Part shown: one piece after another, positions 1 to 12,400 of the stretch
How the letters are laid out: each line of letters begins with the position of its first letter
Numbering within the stretch: position 1 is the first letter of the stretch
Assembly: GCF_963678635.1 (NCBI RefSeq)
Contig: NC_087070.1
Coordinates: 38,080,600-38,144,599 of the forward strand
Direction: 5' to 3'
Length of the DNA stretch: 64,000 nt
From: Symsagittifera roscoffensis
Taxonomy: Eukaryota; Xenacoelomorpha; Acoela; Convolutidae
Position numbers and translations under genes: made by a program
The notes under the pieces: model-generated
Told to the model about the DNA's origin: nothing
The model's database searches: none
The model's input: the letters and a program-made list of their open reading frames with translations, nothing else

Positions 1-422
1 GTTTTGCCTCAGAAGAGCTTTACCAATCGAATAGTTTTGACAACTTTTTGTACAAAAAAAAACATCGAACGAAATGCCTTGAGCTCAAAATAGCTAAAAG
101 CACAGAATTTCCTCCAAAAGTTAACTTCCAAAAAATACTTAATTCAGATAATTTTGTTATATCTGTTTGTAACACTGTAAACTCCAAAATGTTTTTTTTT
201 TCGCATTAACTTCAATAGGCCTTAAAAATAGTCCAAATTTTCAAGATTATGCCCGATGTTAACATTATTCTTAATTATTTTGCCAATTTCTGTATATTTC
301 ATGTTAGGAGAACTGGAAGGAGAACATTTTCATAATATATATAATTTGACAAATTCCAAGATTTCCACATTATTATGTTGCTTTATAACTTTGGCACAAT
401 TTTAAAATGATTTTTCATGCAG

Positions 423-449
423 CTCTATCCCATTATGGCGGGCAAGCGA
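423..449 (+). CDS. Microexon, peptide LYPIMAGKR
   Basis: 27 nt, phase 0/0, between an acceptor ending TTTTTCATGCAG and the strong donor CGA|GTAAGTG. The peptide ends Gly-Lys-Arg, the classical signal for dibasic cleavage followed by C-terminal amidation. This is the most 5' exon I can support; the gene probably continues upstream of the window. Confidence 0.55.
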
Positions 450-3400
450 GTAAGTGTTAATGTGACACTCAAATTTATTGGAATACATTTTTGTTCCGAC
501 TGTCGATTATTGTTCCGACTTTCAAAGAAAACGGAACATTTATGCTCGGTGTGGTTTTTTTTATTCAGTCATTTTTTGCCGATCGAAAGTAGTTTTCGGC
601 AAAAGGTTTTTTTACGTTATTGAAGATATCGACTTCCTGAGTTCAAATCTAAAAAAAACATCTTACCTCCAATTATTTTTTGTAAAGTTCTGGGGGTTTG
701 AAAATTGCCAAAGTGGCCATGTTCTGGACTAAATTATGCGCGTTTTGAAGAATTTTTTCGTATTGTTCAGAGTGTAACGCGATTTTTAATTATGCGCGGC
801 CATTTATCCCGCACAACAAAATCGTTCTAAACTGAATTGAGGTTAGCTAATCAGATTGGTCGTATTTATTTCGTCCGACACAGCATTTGACAGATTGATT
901 TTGTCCAAAATTTATAGGTTGTCACTATTTTCTTTTCTGTGAAATAGGGGACAGTCGGAACATTCAGGGCTCTGCCCTGATATACGAGCAGTCTTGTATG
1001 TGTTTCATATACAGCCCAGTTTCGACTTTCAATTTTTACACAAGTTTTTCAAGTCAAGGAAGTTAAAGGGGTTCAAACCACACAGGGACCACACAGGAAA
1101 TCATCATGCGCATAAAATTTTCAATCTTCTATAAGCGGCGGAGTAATCCAGCTCAAAATTTATACAAAATTGAGTTGAATCCGACTATTTAATATAAAAA
1201 GATTGTTATTAGATGCGAATTTTAGATGAAGCAGGCTATTTTTCTCCTATATGTGTGTTACAGATTCAAAGTGTTTTGAACTTTACATTGATTATGATGG
1301 AATTTTGAAAAAAAAGTTACTTTTGAATTTTTTTTGAACCTCTTATAAAATATTCAACCAAAAATTACTTAAGACAGCATACCGGGCAACCGGAAAACTT
1401 AGACGCCTGAACTGAAACAAAAAATTTTGTTGTACCAATTTTCGAAAAAGTGCTGAATAATTCTTCGTGGAAGGGTTTTTTGTATGACTCAGTCAAATTA
1501 TGAAAATCGAAAAAAAAATTTACCAAAAAATGCATGTTCAATGGAAAAATTGACTCCCTGATTCAAAAGTTCAAATTTCAGAAGATATTCTACTTTCAAC
1601 AATTTTGCTTTAAATTTCTGGGAGCTTGAAAATTGCCAATTTTATCCTGTTTTGGACTAATTTATGCGCCCTATGAAGGATTTATTTATATGCTAAAAGC
1701 GTAAAGCGAATCATTTATTGGTAGCAATATTTTATCTGGCATTTGAAATGTTTCCAAAATGAGGCAATTTAATTGGTCACATCAATTTTGAAATGCTGAA
1801 ATTTTTATTATCGGGGTTTCGTTTTGTCTAAATTTATGGTTTTTCAATGTTTTGTACGAACAACTACTCAATACAGATTAGGAGGCGGTCGGAACATTCA
1901 AGGTTTTGTCTTTATACAAGAGCAGTCTTGTTAATTTATGTGCTGATTTAATTACTCTGGAAAAAAGTAAAATTTCTTGATTTAATGCATGGTTTTATTG
2001 AATTTGGTTGACGTTTCATTGAATTTGGTTGATAAAAGTCGCAAAATAATTTTGAAAAAAAAAATCTATTTGAATAGTCAAAACTTGAGCATTTTGTTTT
2101 TCAAATAACCAACCAAAAACTTAATATGAAGGTAGGTTTTTTCCGGCTTTTTCCTATATTAAAAAATACATATAAGTATTAACTCACTGTTTTCTAGAAT
2201 TAATTCTCAAAAACAGAATCCATCTACTCTTAGCAATGTGGCTCTCTGCAGTAGTATAATTTTATTTAGAGTTCGACATTTTTTCTGCAAAAATTAACTC
2301 CTTTATTCAAATATATTAATTTAAAAAAACTGTGGTTTTGGCGATTCGTGGAGAATCTATGAAAAGCTATGCAGCCTGTCTGCTGTCACATCATAGTCAG
2401 CTTCTATTATTTTCCCCACATTGAAATTTGAGTTTTTTATTGAGCGAAGCCGTTTTTTATAATTTAAGGTGGTTTGTTTTGTTTCGAGAACTTTCAGGTA
2501 GTACCATTATTGTCGCCGAAATCAGTCAGGTTGTTAAATGCATCAATTTCTTAACCTAAAAACGCCAACTAATATTTTGACCAATATCAGGTGGCGGGCA
2601 AAAATATTAGATGTGTTTCTGACTTGTACCTTGACATGTTTCCTCGTGATTGGGGAAGGGGGCTGAATTTTTTAAAAAAAGTTTACAGTATGTGGTTTAA
2701 AGACTCAACCTTATTATAATCGAAATAGCTATAGAAGCGAGCCCATAAATTTTTTAAAATATTTGTCTTTTTTGTCTCACTTGCAGCAAGAGTACTCAGA
2801 AGTTATGACATATTTAATGCATTTTAAATCTTGCAGAAGAATTGAAATAACTAAAAATCGCTATTTTTTGATATATTGCTGGTTTTTTGTCGAATGAAAT
2901 TTTTGATTGTTTGTTTTTCAGATTTTTTGTAATTTTTTATTTGAAGTTTTTTGTAAGGAAAATAATTACTAATTTCAGTTGTATCGTTTTAGCTGCAACC
3001 AAACATTGTCACAGATATTCATTGCCACTGTAGCAATATAAGTTTCATCATTGTCACGTGTCAGTTCGTCCTACCCTGTTGGCCTTTCATTTGCCTTTCA
3101 TCACTACCTTCCATTTCAAGTTCTATCCAAATTAAACGTTTTAGTACAAAATATTACTATTAAAAGCTCGACTGTGGTTGATGAATCTCATCTAGTTTGC
3201 TTCAATTCTCAAAGAAAGTGACAAAAATTAAATTTATAATAGTTTTTGGGTGATTCAGTCAACTCTTGCTTTTTAACTAAACTTTTTGTTGAGTACAACT
3301 TTGTGAGCATCTGAGAGATTGTAAAGAACTCAAACGTAAAAATTTTTACCAGTGATCCTTTTTTCGTAAGAATATGGGGTTTGGAAATTTGCTGTTTTGG

Positions 3401-6400
3401 CCTTTAGGGATATTAACCCCGCGGTATATTGCTTTCTTTAAACACGCCTAACCAGTGGGTTGAATCGTTCATAATTTACTTAAAATAAATATTCGAAGAA
3501 TGTCTGAAAAAACATCTTTGGATTACATATTGTGTGGGATGCTGAAATGAAGAAACATGGAACAAAAATTTCATCTTTTTTTTCTAATCAATTTTTCGAC
3601 CAAAGCTTTAAAATTGGACCTAAAATCCCGTCAAAGCATTCAGGGCTCCATCCGGATTCAGGAGCTGTATTCTTTGCTTTTCTGCTCAACGCGCAGGTTG
3701 ATCTTAATTTTTTCTATTTGTTTCAGCAATTGATAAATGGCGAATTAGTCAAAAGCTGGTCTCAAGTAAGCTGATAATTGGCAATTTCAGTCCAATTAAA
3801 ATAAATGCATTTCAGTTAGCTCACAGAAAAGAAAGCAGAAACTATTTTGAGAGGTTGACAAAACAGCATCTAGATTACAACTTCAAAAAATTACAACTTC
3901 CAGAGAGCATTAAAAAAACTTGATAATAATTTAATACATTTCGTCGTGTTACAATTCCAAAATGTTAGCTATCAATTGGCTGAAACGATCATAGCATAGT
4001 CAATGTTTTTGCGATTGAAAAACATTGACTATGCTATGATGAAACACGACCAAAATATCAATTTTGTGCAGCATTGCAAAGATGTGGATGCTTTGTACAC
4101 ATACCTCCGCTCCGCTTAAAATTGGCCTTGGAGGTATAGCTCCAGTTAATCAGTATTTGTCAAAATTTTCAGCCACTCCAACATGCAGTAATAGTTGGCT
4201 AAAACTCAATCAAACGTGTCTAAGTCGATTTTTACCATTTTATCTTTATCTTGTCTGACGTTTCCAGCTGTTTCAAAGTTCCGTGCCGTGAAATACTTTT
4301 GCAATGATTGGCTAGTGGTAGATACTGATTTGCATTCTGTAACCTTGCTTTTTTTTCTGCACAGAATCATGAGCGAATAAAAATGTATTACGCTTTTTGA
4401 CAATTCTAATTGAATGAAAATAGTGCTCAATCTTTCAAAGAAAGGTGTAAATATTATCATTGGGGCAGTTTTTTATTCAGTAGAATTTCGGGGATCGAAG
4501 TGATATACAAGCAATTGTGTTTCATGTTGTATCCCCTCGATCATGAGAACAGCCCCATTCTCACTGATTCAATTAGCCACTTAAATGTAGACATGACTGC
4601 TCATATCAGCGCGAAGCCCTGAATGTTCCGACTGCCTTGTAAGGTTTATGGAGCAGTAATTACATAAATATCATTAACATATTAAATGTAATAAAAAAAT
4701 GAATTTTTTTTTAATTTGAATTTTTTTCTATGAAAATCATCCTCCACTTGCCATATAAATTACAAAAGAATAGAATTCGCTCCTTGTAACAAATTAATTA
4801 TGGCCAAATAAGCTTCTTTCAACCGATTTGGAATGATTTCTAAGACGGATTAAACCTCCACTTACGCATTAATAGCGCGAAATATATCGCGCGTTAATTG
4901 TCCCAAATTGGCCAAAATGGCAACCCTTAAACCCCCATAACTTTACAAAAAATGATCACAGGTGATATATCTTTTCAAATTGAAGCTCAGGACAACAATA
5001 CCTAATATATTTTAACTATAATATATTTTAACTCCGTCAAAAATGGCTAGGTAAAAAGTCAAAATTTGTCTGAAGATAAAAAAACCCACCCCGAGCACAA
5101 AACTTATCGAAAGTCGGAACATTAAGTTATCTAGAGCCTTGGTCTACTAATTTACCAACAAATGTGATGATAGTGCAATAAACGACGTAGCAATTAACCA
5201 AGATTCAACCAACCAACCAAAATTTTGAGATTTTTTCAAACTTATAGGACCAAAATATGATACCTCTACGTTATTGAATTTGAAGAAGAGCAGGCTCTTT
5301 TTCCTCCTTCACCTACTAGATGCTCCATTTTTTTGTTTCTTACGTGTTTTAATGGTTATGAATTTAATTATGGAAGACAATTAACGTTCATAATTGTTAC
5401 TTTGTTCACCACGCCAAGCCTCATTGCATAATGAAAGTTTTGAAACAAATTTTAAAAAACAAACTCAAAAATGGGGTGGGGGAGAGCAAAAAATTTTTCG
5501 AAGTGAATGACCTAACTAAAGAACTGTTCAAATCTTTGAAAGCAATCAATTGAAAACTTTAATGAACGAATAACTCAAATAAAGCTCCTTCTCCAGTGAC
5601 ATTTTTGTAGATAATTCCCAGTGATTGTTTTTTTTAAGCTCCATGATTACAGGCTTGTGCATAAACTAGAGTTATGGAATCCCCAGCATGAGAGACGTAG
5701 AGGCACTCCAGCATGCGGCAATTATTGTCAAAAAATCACACAATTGTGTCTATGTCATATTCTGCTATTTCATCTTTATGTTGTAATACGTTACCATTTA
5801 TTTCGGTGAAATAATTAAGCATCGATTGGCTACTAGTAGAGATTTTTTATTTCGTAAGTTTGCTTTCTTTTTTTGTGCAAAGTCTTGAGCAAAGAGGTAT
5901 TTATTATTTTTTTTGGCAATTCTGACTGATTGATTTTTTTGTTCCGTCTTTCGAGGAAATGCAGAACATTTATGGATGTGGCAATTTTTTTAATCGGTTG
6001 ATTTTGAGGATTGATATGATAGTTTTCAATTTCAATATTTACAGTCCGTTTACTCCCGTGCTACTAAAAACAAATTTGGAAAAACTACAAAAGTTTGAAG
6101 TTGTGAAAAAAAAAATTGAAATATAAAACTTGAGCGTTAATATTTGCCTCGAGTTGACATGTCAAATGAAGTTTCTCAGATAGTTATTTGTATGTTTCAG
6201 ATGGGCGGACTTCTAAATCGCATGAGCAAGAAGGTATGTAATCGAATTAGACTTGCAAAGATTATGACTTGTAAGCTTATTTTTTATTAAAATCACTGCC
6301 GACATTGTATCTGTGGCGCTAGCTGAAACTGTTGTGGGGCTTGCTAACATTGTGTTGGTGGGGCACTTGATGGTCTTTGGAACTTTTTCCACCTAGGAAT

Positions 6401-9400
6401 AAGTCACGCAAGCTTACGTTTTATTTTGTCTGAAAAATTGTGGCGAAATTCTTAAAAAATGTTAATATTTATGCGCGAAATTTTTCTCTGCCATACGAGC
6501 AGTCTTTTTTCAATTTTTATCCCCTCAATCATGAGAACAGCCTTCGTTCTCACCTCTTCAATTATCCACTTGAATATGTACAAAACATCTAGAGCTGTCA
6601 CCTACTAGTTCACCAAAAACTGTGACGCTAGTGCAATAAACTATGCTTCAACTGGGGACCGATCGTTTAGCAAACAAATCTTTTAGCATAAAAAGTGAAA
6701 ATTGAGTTTTTTAGCAGAATAACCTGATAAAGTGATGGATGATTGATTGACAGACTCAAAAAAACGCTCAGCCTGGGGCCAAGTGTCCCCAATTAAAACA
6801 ATTATTTCACGCCTTGTCATCAAACTATCAACTTCAAAAAGACAAGTCTAAAACGGGCAAAATAAAAATTTACAGTCTTAATAGCACTCGTTTTGAATTG
6901 AAGCGCAGCGGGGTAAGTGGTCGCACCGCTGCAACTAATTGAAAATGAACCAAAATGGGACAATCAACCGGAACTTGAGCAATTTTTCAATTTTTGGAAA
7001 CAAATTAACCTCCACTAAAAAGATTTACAAGAATCTTCTCCATTTTACCCTGTTTTTCAAATCTTATATGTTTATAACTGTTTTACATGTTATTATGTCT
7101 AAACGCTTAATGTCACAAGGTAATTCAATAAAAAATCCTTTGAAAGAGTTTTTAGGTTGACTTGAAAGTAGAAGGAGGCGAGTGGAAAAGGGACAAAATA
7201 CAACAAATTTTTCAAATTGAGTAAGCTTTCAAAAAAAATGTCAAAATGCTAGAAAGCGCTATCTATTAAAAACTGCTAAATTTTCCAGATAACTCCCAAA
7301 AAGTCTTGTTTAAGTTCCATAATTGCATTTATCTGCGATAACCAAAAATATGAAATTGCTATCATATAAAAAGTTCTTTCTAATGCTTCAAATTTTTGTG
7401 AAAATTATATAATTTTTGGCTTATAGCTACATCGGCTTTTTGTTACAGCGGCTTTTTTCACGCACACCCATAAATTGATTTTTTGTCAAAACTTTGCTGC
7501 CATAGAGACCCAGAAAACTTTTGAAGGCCGCTTACTTCAGCACTACCAATTACAAAAATTTACCAATATACCTGAACTTTCAGTTGTAATTGAAAGTTGC
7601 AAAGATGTGGACGCTTTGTACACATACCTCCGCTCCGCTTAAAATTGGCCTTGGAGGTATAGCTCGAGTTAATCAGTATTTGTCAAAATTTTCAGCCACT
7701 CCAACATGCAGTAATAATTGGCTAAAACTCAATCAAACGTGTCTAAGTCGATTTTTACCATTTTATCTTTATCTTGTCTGACGTTTCCAGCTATTTCAAA
7801 GTTCCGTGCCGTGAAATACTTTTGCAATGATTGGCTAGTGGTAGATACTGATTTGCATTCTGTAACCTTGCTTTTTTTTCTGCACAGAATCATGAGCGAA
7901 TAAAAATGTATTACGCTTTTTGACAATTCTAACTGAATGAAAATAGTGTTCAATCTTTCAAAGAAAGGTGTAAAGTTTATCATTGGGGCAGTTTTTTATT
8001 CAGTAGAATTACGGGGGGGGGGGGATTGCTCAATTAATTGTTATTTTGAAAGATTATTTATTACCAATTTTATGCTCTGGATAGCTTTTTAAAGTAGTTC
8101 TGGGAATGGAAAAAATAGTTTCTGGCCAAAAAAAAAAAATTCATGAAAATGTCGTCGAGCTCAAATGTGAGAAAAAAAAATTCTGCAATCATTTTTGTGT
8201 TTTAAAAATTGCTAATTGGGTTTGGAAATTGGCATTTTGGTTGTTTTCTGGACTAACTTTAGCGTTCTTGGAAGATTTTATCTATGATGCTGAAACACGA
8301 CTTTAGCAGAGTCTTTAATTCTGTAGTCTCTTCTTTCAACCATGAAAAAATTTCCGCTCGAAAGTTTATAAATGATTGATTAATTTGATTTCAGGGCGAG
8401 CTATAAGCAGTAGTCATATCATGTCACCTTGAAAAGAAAAGTTAAAACTTTTTTTGATCACTTTTTCACTTTGAGTCGGTAATTCTGTGCTATTTACACA
8501 GCAACTGACTTTTTCTCACAGATAAGAGTCGCATTTACAATTTTGGAACACTTTTTGGTAAATAAAATACAGTATAACAAATATCAAACCAATTTTGTTT
8601 CAGAGCGGCGGTCTATTGAAGTACTTCAAGCGGGTGAATATAATTTAAACGTTTTTACTTTGGGAAGTTTTATGTGGGAAGTTTTAAGATTAATGACAAA
8701 AAAACTGTTTTCATTTTAGACCGGCGGTTTATTGCATTTCATGAAGCGGGTAAATAATTATTCGAATGCTTATATTTTTGGAAGCCGTTTTGTAATCATT
8801 ACAATTATGACTGAGAACCACTTGTTTTTGTTTCAGAGCGGCGGTCTGTTAAATTATTTCAAGAGGGTAAGTTTTACTTTTGTGTATTAATTTCATGGTG
8901 AGTCTTCCTGGAAATGTGAAAGATAATTAAGCTCCCAAATAACTTTTAATTGACCAAATTGTGTTGCTCCTCAACGCATTGATTGGTATCTCAACTGGAA
9001 CCAAATCAAAAGAGTTTTCATTCACTCAAAACCCTTCATTTGGCATTTCTCATGACCTGGTTGTCTCGAGTTATTCTGAACTCCATTATTTTTGGCAGTT
9101 GAATTATTTTTGAATGTTGAAATTTGGCTGGATTTTGAAAATCAATTGAGCAAGCTACATCCCCCCCCCCCCCCCCGTTTCTCTTCCCAAGAAAAAACGG
9201 TAAAACGCTACAAAAGATATTTACGAATGCAGACAGATGGTTGATGTTTTCAGAGCACGCAATCATACTGAAGTTTGTTTTATCTGAGTGTCGAGAACAC
9301 TTTTGAACGAGAAAATAAGAAGTCACAAAGAAACATTATTGAAGTAACAAATTGAAGTAACAAAAAGCAAATTTTTGTTTGTGCGGGTAAACAAGTTAAC

Positions 9401-12400
9401 CGGGTTGGCACTCTAAATTTTGTTCTGACTTTCGTAACGAAACTAAGGGAATATTTGTGCTCGGGTGGGTTTTTTTCTTCGGACAAATTTCGACTTTTTA
9501 AAAAAACATTTTTGACTGAAGAATTTATATCATTCAAAAAGTATTGTTACCTTGAGCTGAAATTTGAAAAATTATTTCACCTCTGCTCGTTTTTTGTAAA
9601 GTCATGTTGGCCAATTTGGGACAATTAGCGCGCGTTATATTTCGAGCTATTAACGCGTAAGCGAAGATTTAATCCGACTTAGAAATCGTTCCAAATTCGT
9701 TGACGGAAGCTTATTTGTATAACTGATTTGTTACTAGGAGCGAAGTTTATCACTTTGTACTTTATATGGCGTGTGGAGGAATGATTTTCACAAATATTTT
9801 ATTTTTATTATATTAAATTTTTTCATGTCATTACTGCTTCATTGACCTTCAAAGGCAGTCGGGACATTCAGGGCGTCGCCTTGGGCTGAAATTTGAAAAA
9901 TTATTTCACCTCTGCTCGTTTTTTGTAAAGTCATGTTGGCCAATTTGGGACAATTAGCGCGCGTTATATTTCGAGCTATTAACGCGTAAGCGAAGATTTA
10001 ATCCGACTTAGAAATCGTTCCAAATTCGTTGACGGAAGCTTATTTGTATAACTGATTTGTTACTAGGAGCGAAGTTTATCACTTTGTACTTTATATGGCG
10101 TGTGGAGGAATGATTTTCACAAATATTTTATTTTTATTATATTAAATTTTTTCATGTCATTACTGCTTCATTGACCTTCAAAGGCAGTCGGGACATTCAG
10201 GGCGTCGCCTTGGTACGAGCAGTATTGTTTAACTTTTCTCTACAGTAACTTAAAAGTGTACAAAATCAATAATGTTCATTTTTTGAATTTCTTTTAAGAC
10301 AAAACGAAATTGGCCTTAAATGCATCAGTTTTGGTGATTATTTTTCACTCTGTAAGTAATTTTTGTGCTTTGGCATTGTGAATTGGCCAAAAATCTGGCT
10401 CATGATGCGATAACATTAAAACGATTTACCAGTGGTTATGAACATTCCTCAAGTACCTATTGAGCTATCTTCCCCCCCCCCCACTCGAGAATGGGGGTTG
10501 GGTGGAGATAGATAGCTCAATTGATTCAATTTTGGTCTTGCTTGTAGGTGGAATCCCTCATACGCGAAGGTCCAATTGCGCGAAAATAAAAATCAGCCAA
10601 TCAGATTTCAGAAATCTAAAATTTGGAAAGAGAGTAAACATTTCCGGGGACTGAATATTGATGTTGGCCGAATATAAAAACGGCAGAAATATGCAACTTT
10701 TTCAAATTGTCACTGACTGTCGCCGAATTGGAAAAAAATTTATATTTCAAGGGTTTTGTTATAAAAGAAGCAAAAAATTGCTTCATTTAACTGAATGGCA
10801 ATTGGTTCTTTTTAAAAATTGACTTTCGGTCGCGACGGTCAAAAAGTTAGCCGCGACGGTCGAAAAATTATTCGCGGTGGTCGAAAAAGTACTGTAGTAC
10901 CCAAAAAATGTGCCGGCTATCTATCTCAATTTTTAAAGACCAGTAATTTGAATATAATTGAGCACAACAACCAATTTTTCCTACCTTTTATTCAGTTAAT
11001 TTAAAAAACTATCACTATTGGTTTTAAAAAGTCATGCACCAGCCACTAAATGGCTAAGCCAAAAAGTTCTTCCAATTTTTCTTTTAGAGCCATGATATCA
11101 AACGTTCTTTCAGAACTTCGAGATGAGAAAAAAAAAGCAGGCAACGACGCATAGAAACGCTAGCAATATTTTATGCTATTATATTTATATGCTATTTTAT
11201 TTATCTGCTATTTTATTTATCTGCTATTTTTACAGTCCCCACGTTTCAGTATATTGGATACATACGACAGAAATACGCTACAACAGGAGTAGCCAGCAGA
11301 TAAAAATCCAACGAAAATCATATAAAATTCATATAATTTTTTTTCTTTGTTCCCTAATTTGTGCGTGGTGTGATGAGAGGAAAGACGAAAACTTTTAGAT
11401 AACTTCAATAAACTTTCCAAGAAAGAGCCAACTGAAGCTTCAAAATATGGCGTTCTTCAAGTAAAACGAATTTTTCCACAATTTTTTTATTATAAAACCT
11501 ACTTGCATGCTTGAATCGTTCGAAATTGAAGTAAAAAGTGAAATTTTCAAACCAGTTTTCATAGCACTGAGAAAAAAATTTGATATTCTTATTAACGACT
11601 GAAAGAACCTCCATATATTATATATCTTTTTTCTTAATTAATTGTGATATCTGAATTTGCTAGGAAAAAAGTATAAACGACTTGGCTAAAAGACACCTGA
11701 AGAAGTCAGTGGTCGAAACAACTCACTGTATTAGGATACAAAACGAATAGGTTTCAAATTTAAATTTTATGAATTTTAAAAAACTGTGTTGATTAAACAT
11801 AAGCCATGTGAGTTATCATTGCTTGTTTTAGAGCGGAGGTCTATAATTGTTTTAAGCGGGCATTTAATAAATTGTTTATTTTTTTAAAAGTCGGTTTATG
11901 AAAAATTATTAACGATTGCAATCACCTAACTAATTTTGTTTTAGAGCGGTGGTCTATTAAACCATTTCAACAAAAGGGTAAATATCAATTTCGCGTATTA
12001 TATTTGTTATTTCAATGATAATAAATGACTTGCAGAGCTGTGAAAGCAACTAAGTTCCCAAATTACACCAAGTTCATCAAATTTTGTACTGTGATATAAT
12101 AAAGAATATTCATTGGAGTTGATAAATGCTGTCTGATGGTCAACAAATACAAGAAAAACAACTCTTTTTAATTTTTTGAGGGATGTTCGTTTTTACGCTA
12201 CTTACTACGAATTTTCACATCACTTCATTGTCATTTTTTCAGGTTTACAAAAGTGTTAAGTTTTTTCTATTTCTATAAGCATTTTCCAAAAGGACTTAAA
12301 GTTGCATGATTTTCTACAACACTTCGTGGCACTTTTCGGGTGAAAAAAAAAGATTTTTGGTTCTGTTATACGACCCCAACTGATCTGTTAGATTTTTGAA

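Larger units (their letters stand above)
450..3726 (+). other. Intron of the microexon gene, repeat-filled
   Basis: AT-rich and without long frames. Holds copies of the GTTCCGACT...AGTCGGAAC repeat family at about 500-998 and 1560-1933. Positions 2100-3700 show no recognisable feature except one weak exon-like candidate near 2498. Confidence 0.4.
3766..6200 (+). other. Intron with hairpin and repeats
   Basis: Contains a perfect 23-bp hairpin (3988-4040), repeat R2 (4074-4494), a minus-oriented R1 copy (about 4600-5140), a decayed R2 copy (about 5610-5900) and an R1 fragment at 5935-6020. Confidence 0.4.
8867..11831 (+). other. Intron with tandem R1 duplication and low-complexity tracts
   Basis: Includes a C-run near 9161-9176, R1 with its 330-bp tandem duplication (9421-10224), an ATTGAGCTATCT foldback around a C-run at about 10459-10520, a 21-bp triplicate (10831-10893) and a TGCTATTTTATTTATC triplicate at about 11175-11230. 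Confidence 0.4.

Noticed and set aside
1-422. Possible exon at about 13-33 (KSFTNRI) and CRISPR-like or origin-like structure
   Set aside because: Donor ATA|GTTTTG is weak and nothing links it to the 423 exon; no array or origin pattern exists in the window.
2498-2529. Exon-like segment after CTTTCAG (reads VVPLLSPKS in one frame)
   Set aside because: The good acceptor pairs with a donor that gives 32 nt; the 27-nt in-frame version needs the weak donor GTCAGG. Not enough to add to the microexon gene.
4206-4460. Minus-strand 84-codon frame, repeated at 7729-7983
   Set aside because: The frame is carried by repeat R2 in both copies and has no start context, splice or family support.
7156-7220. 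65-nt open segment between TTTTTAG and GTAAGC
   Set aside because: Length is not a multiple of three and both neighbouring exons are phase 0, so inclusion would shift the frame.
10554-10650. Acceptor TTGCTTGTAG followed by an open stretch
   Set aside because: No donor gives a phase-compatible exon, and the sequence lacks the module.
10831-10893. Relationship of the RKIIRGGRK string here to the LTR element
   Set aside because: Codons differ at most positions and the string here arises from a 21-bp repeat; convergence by chance is more likely than descent.
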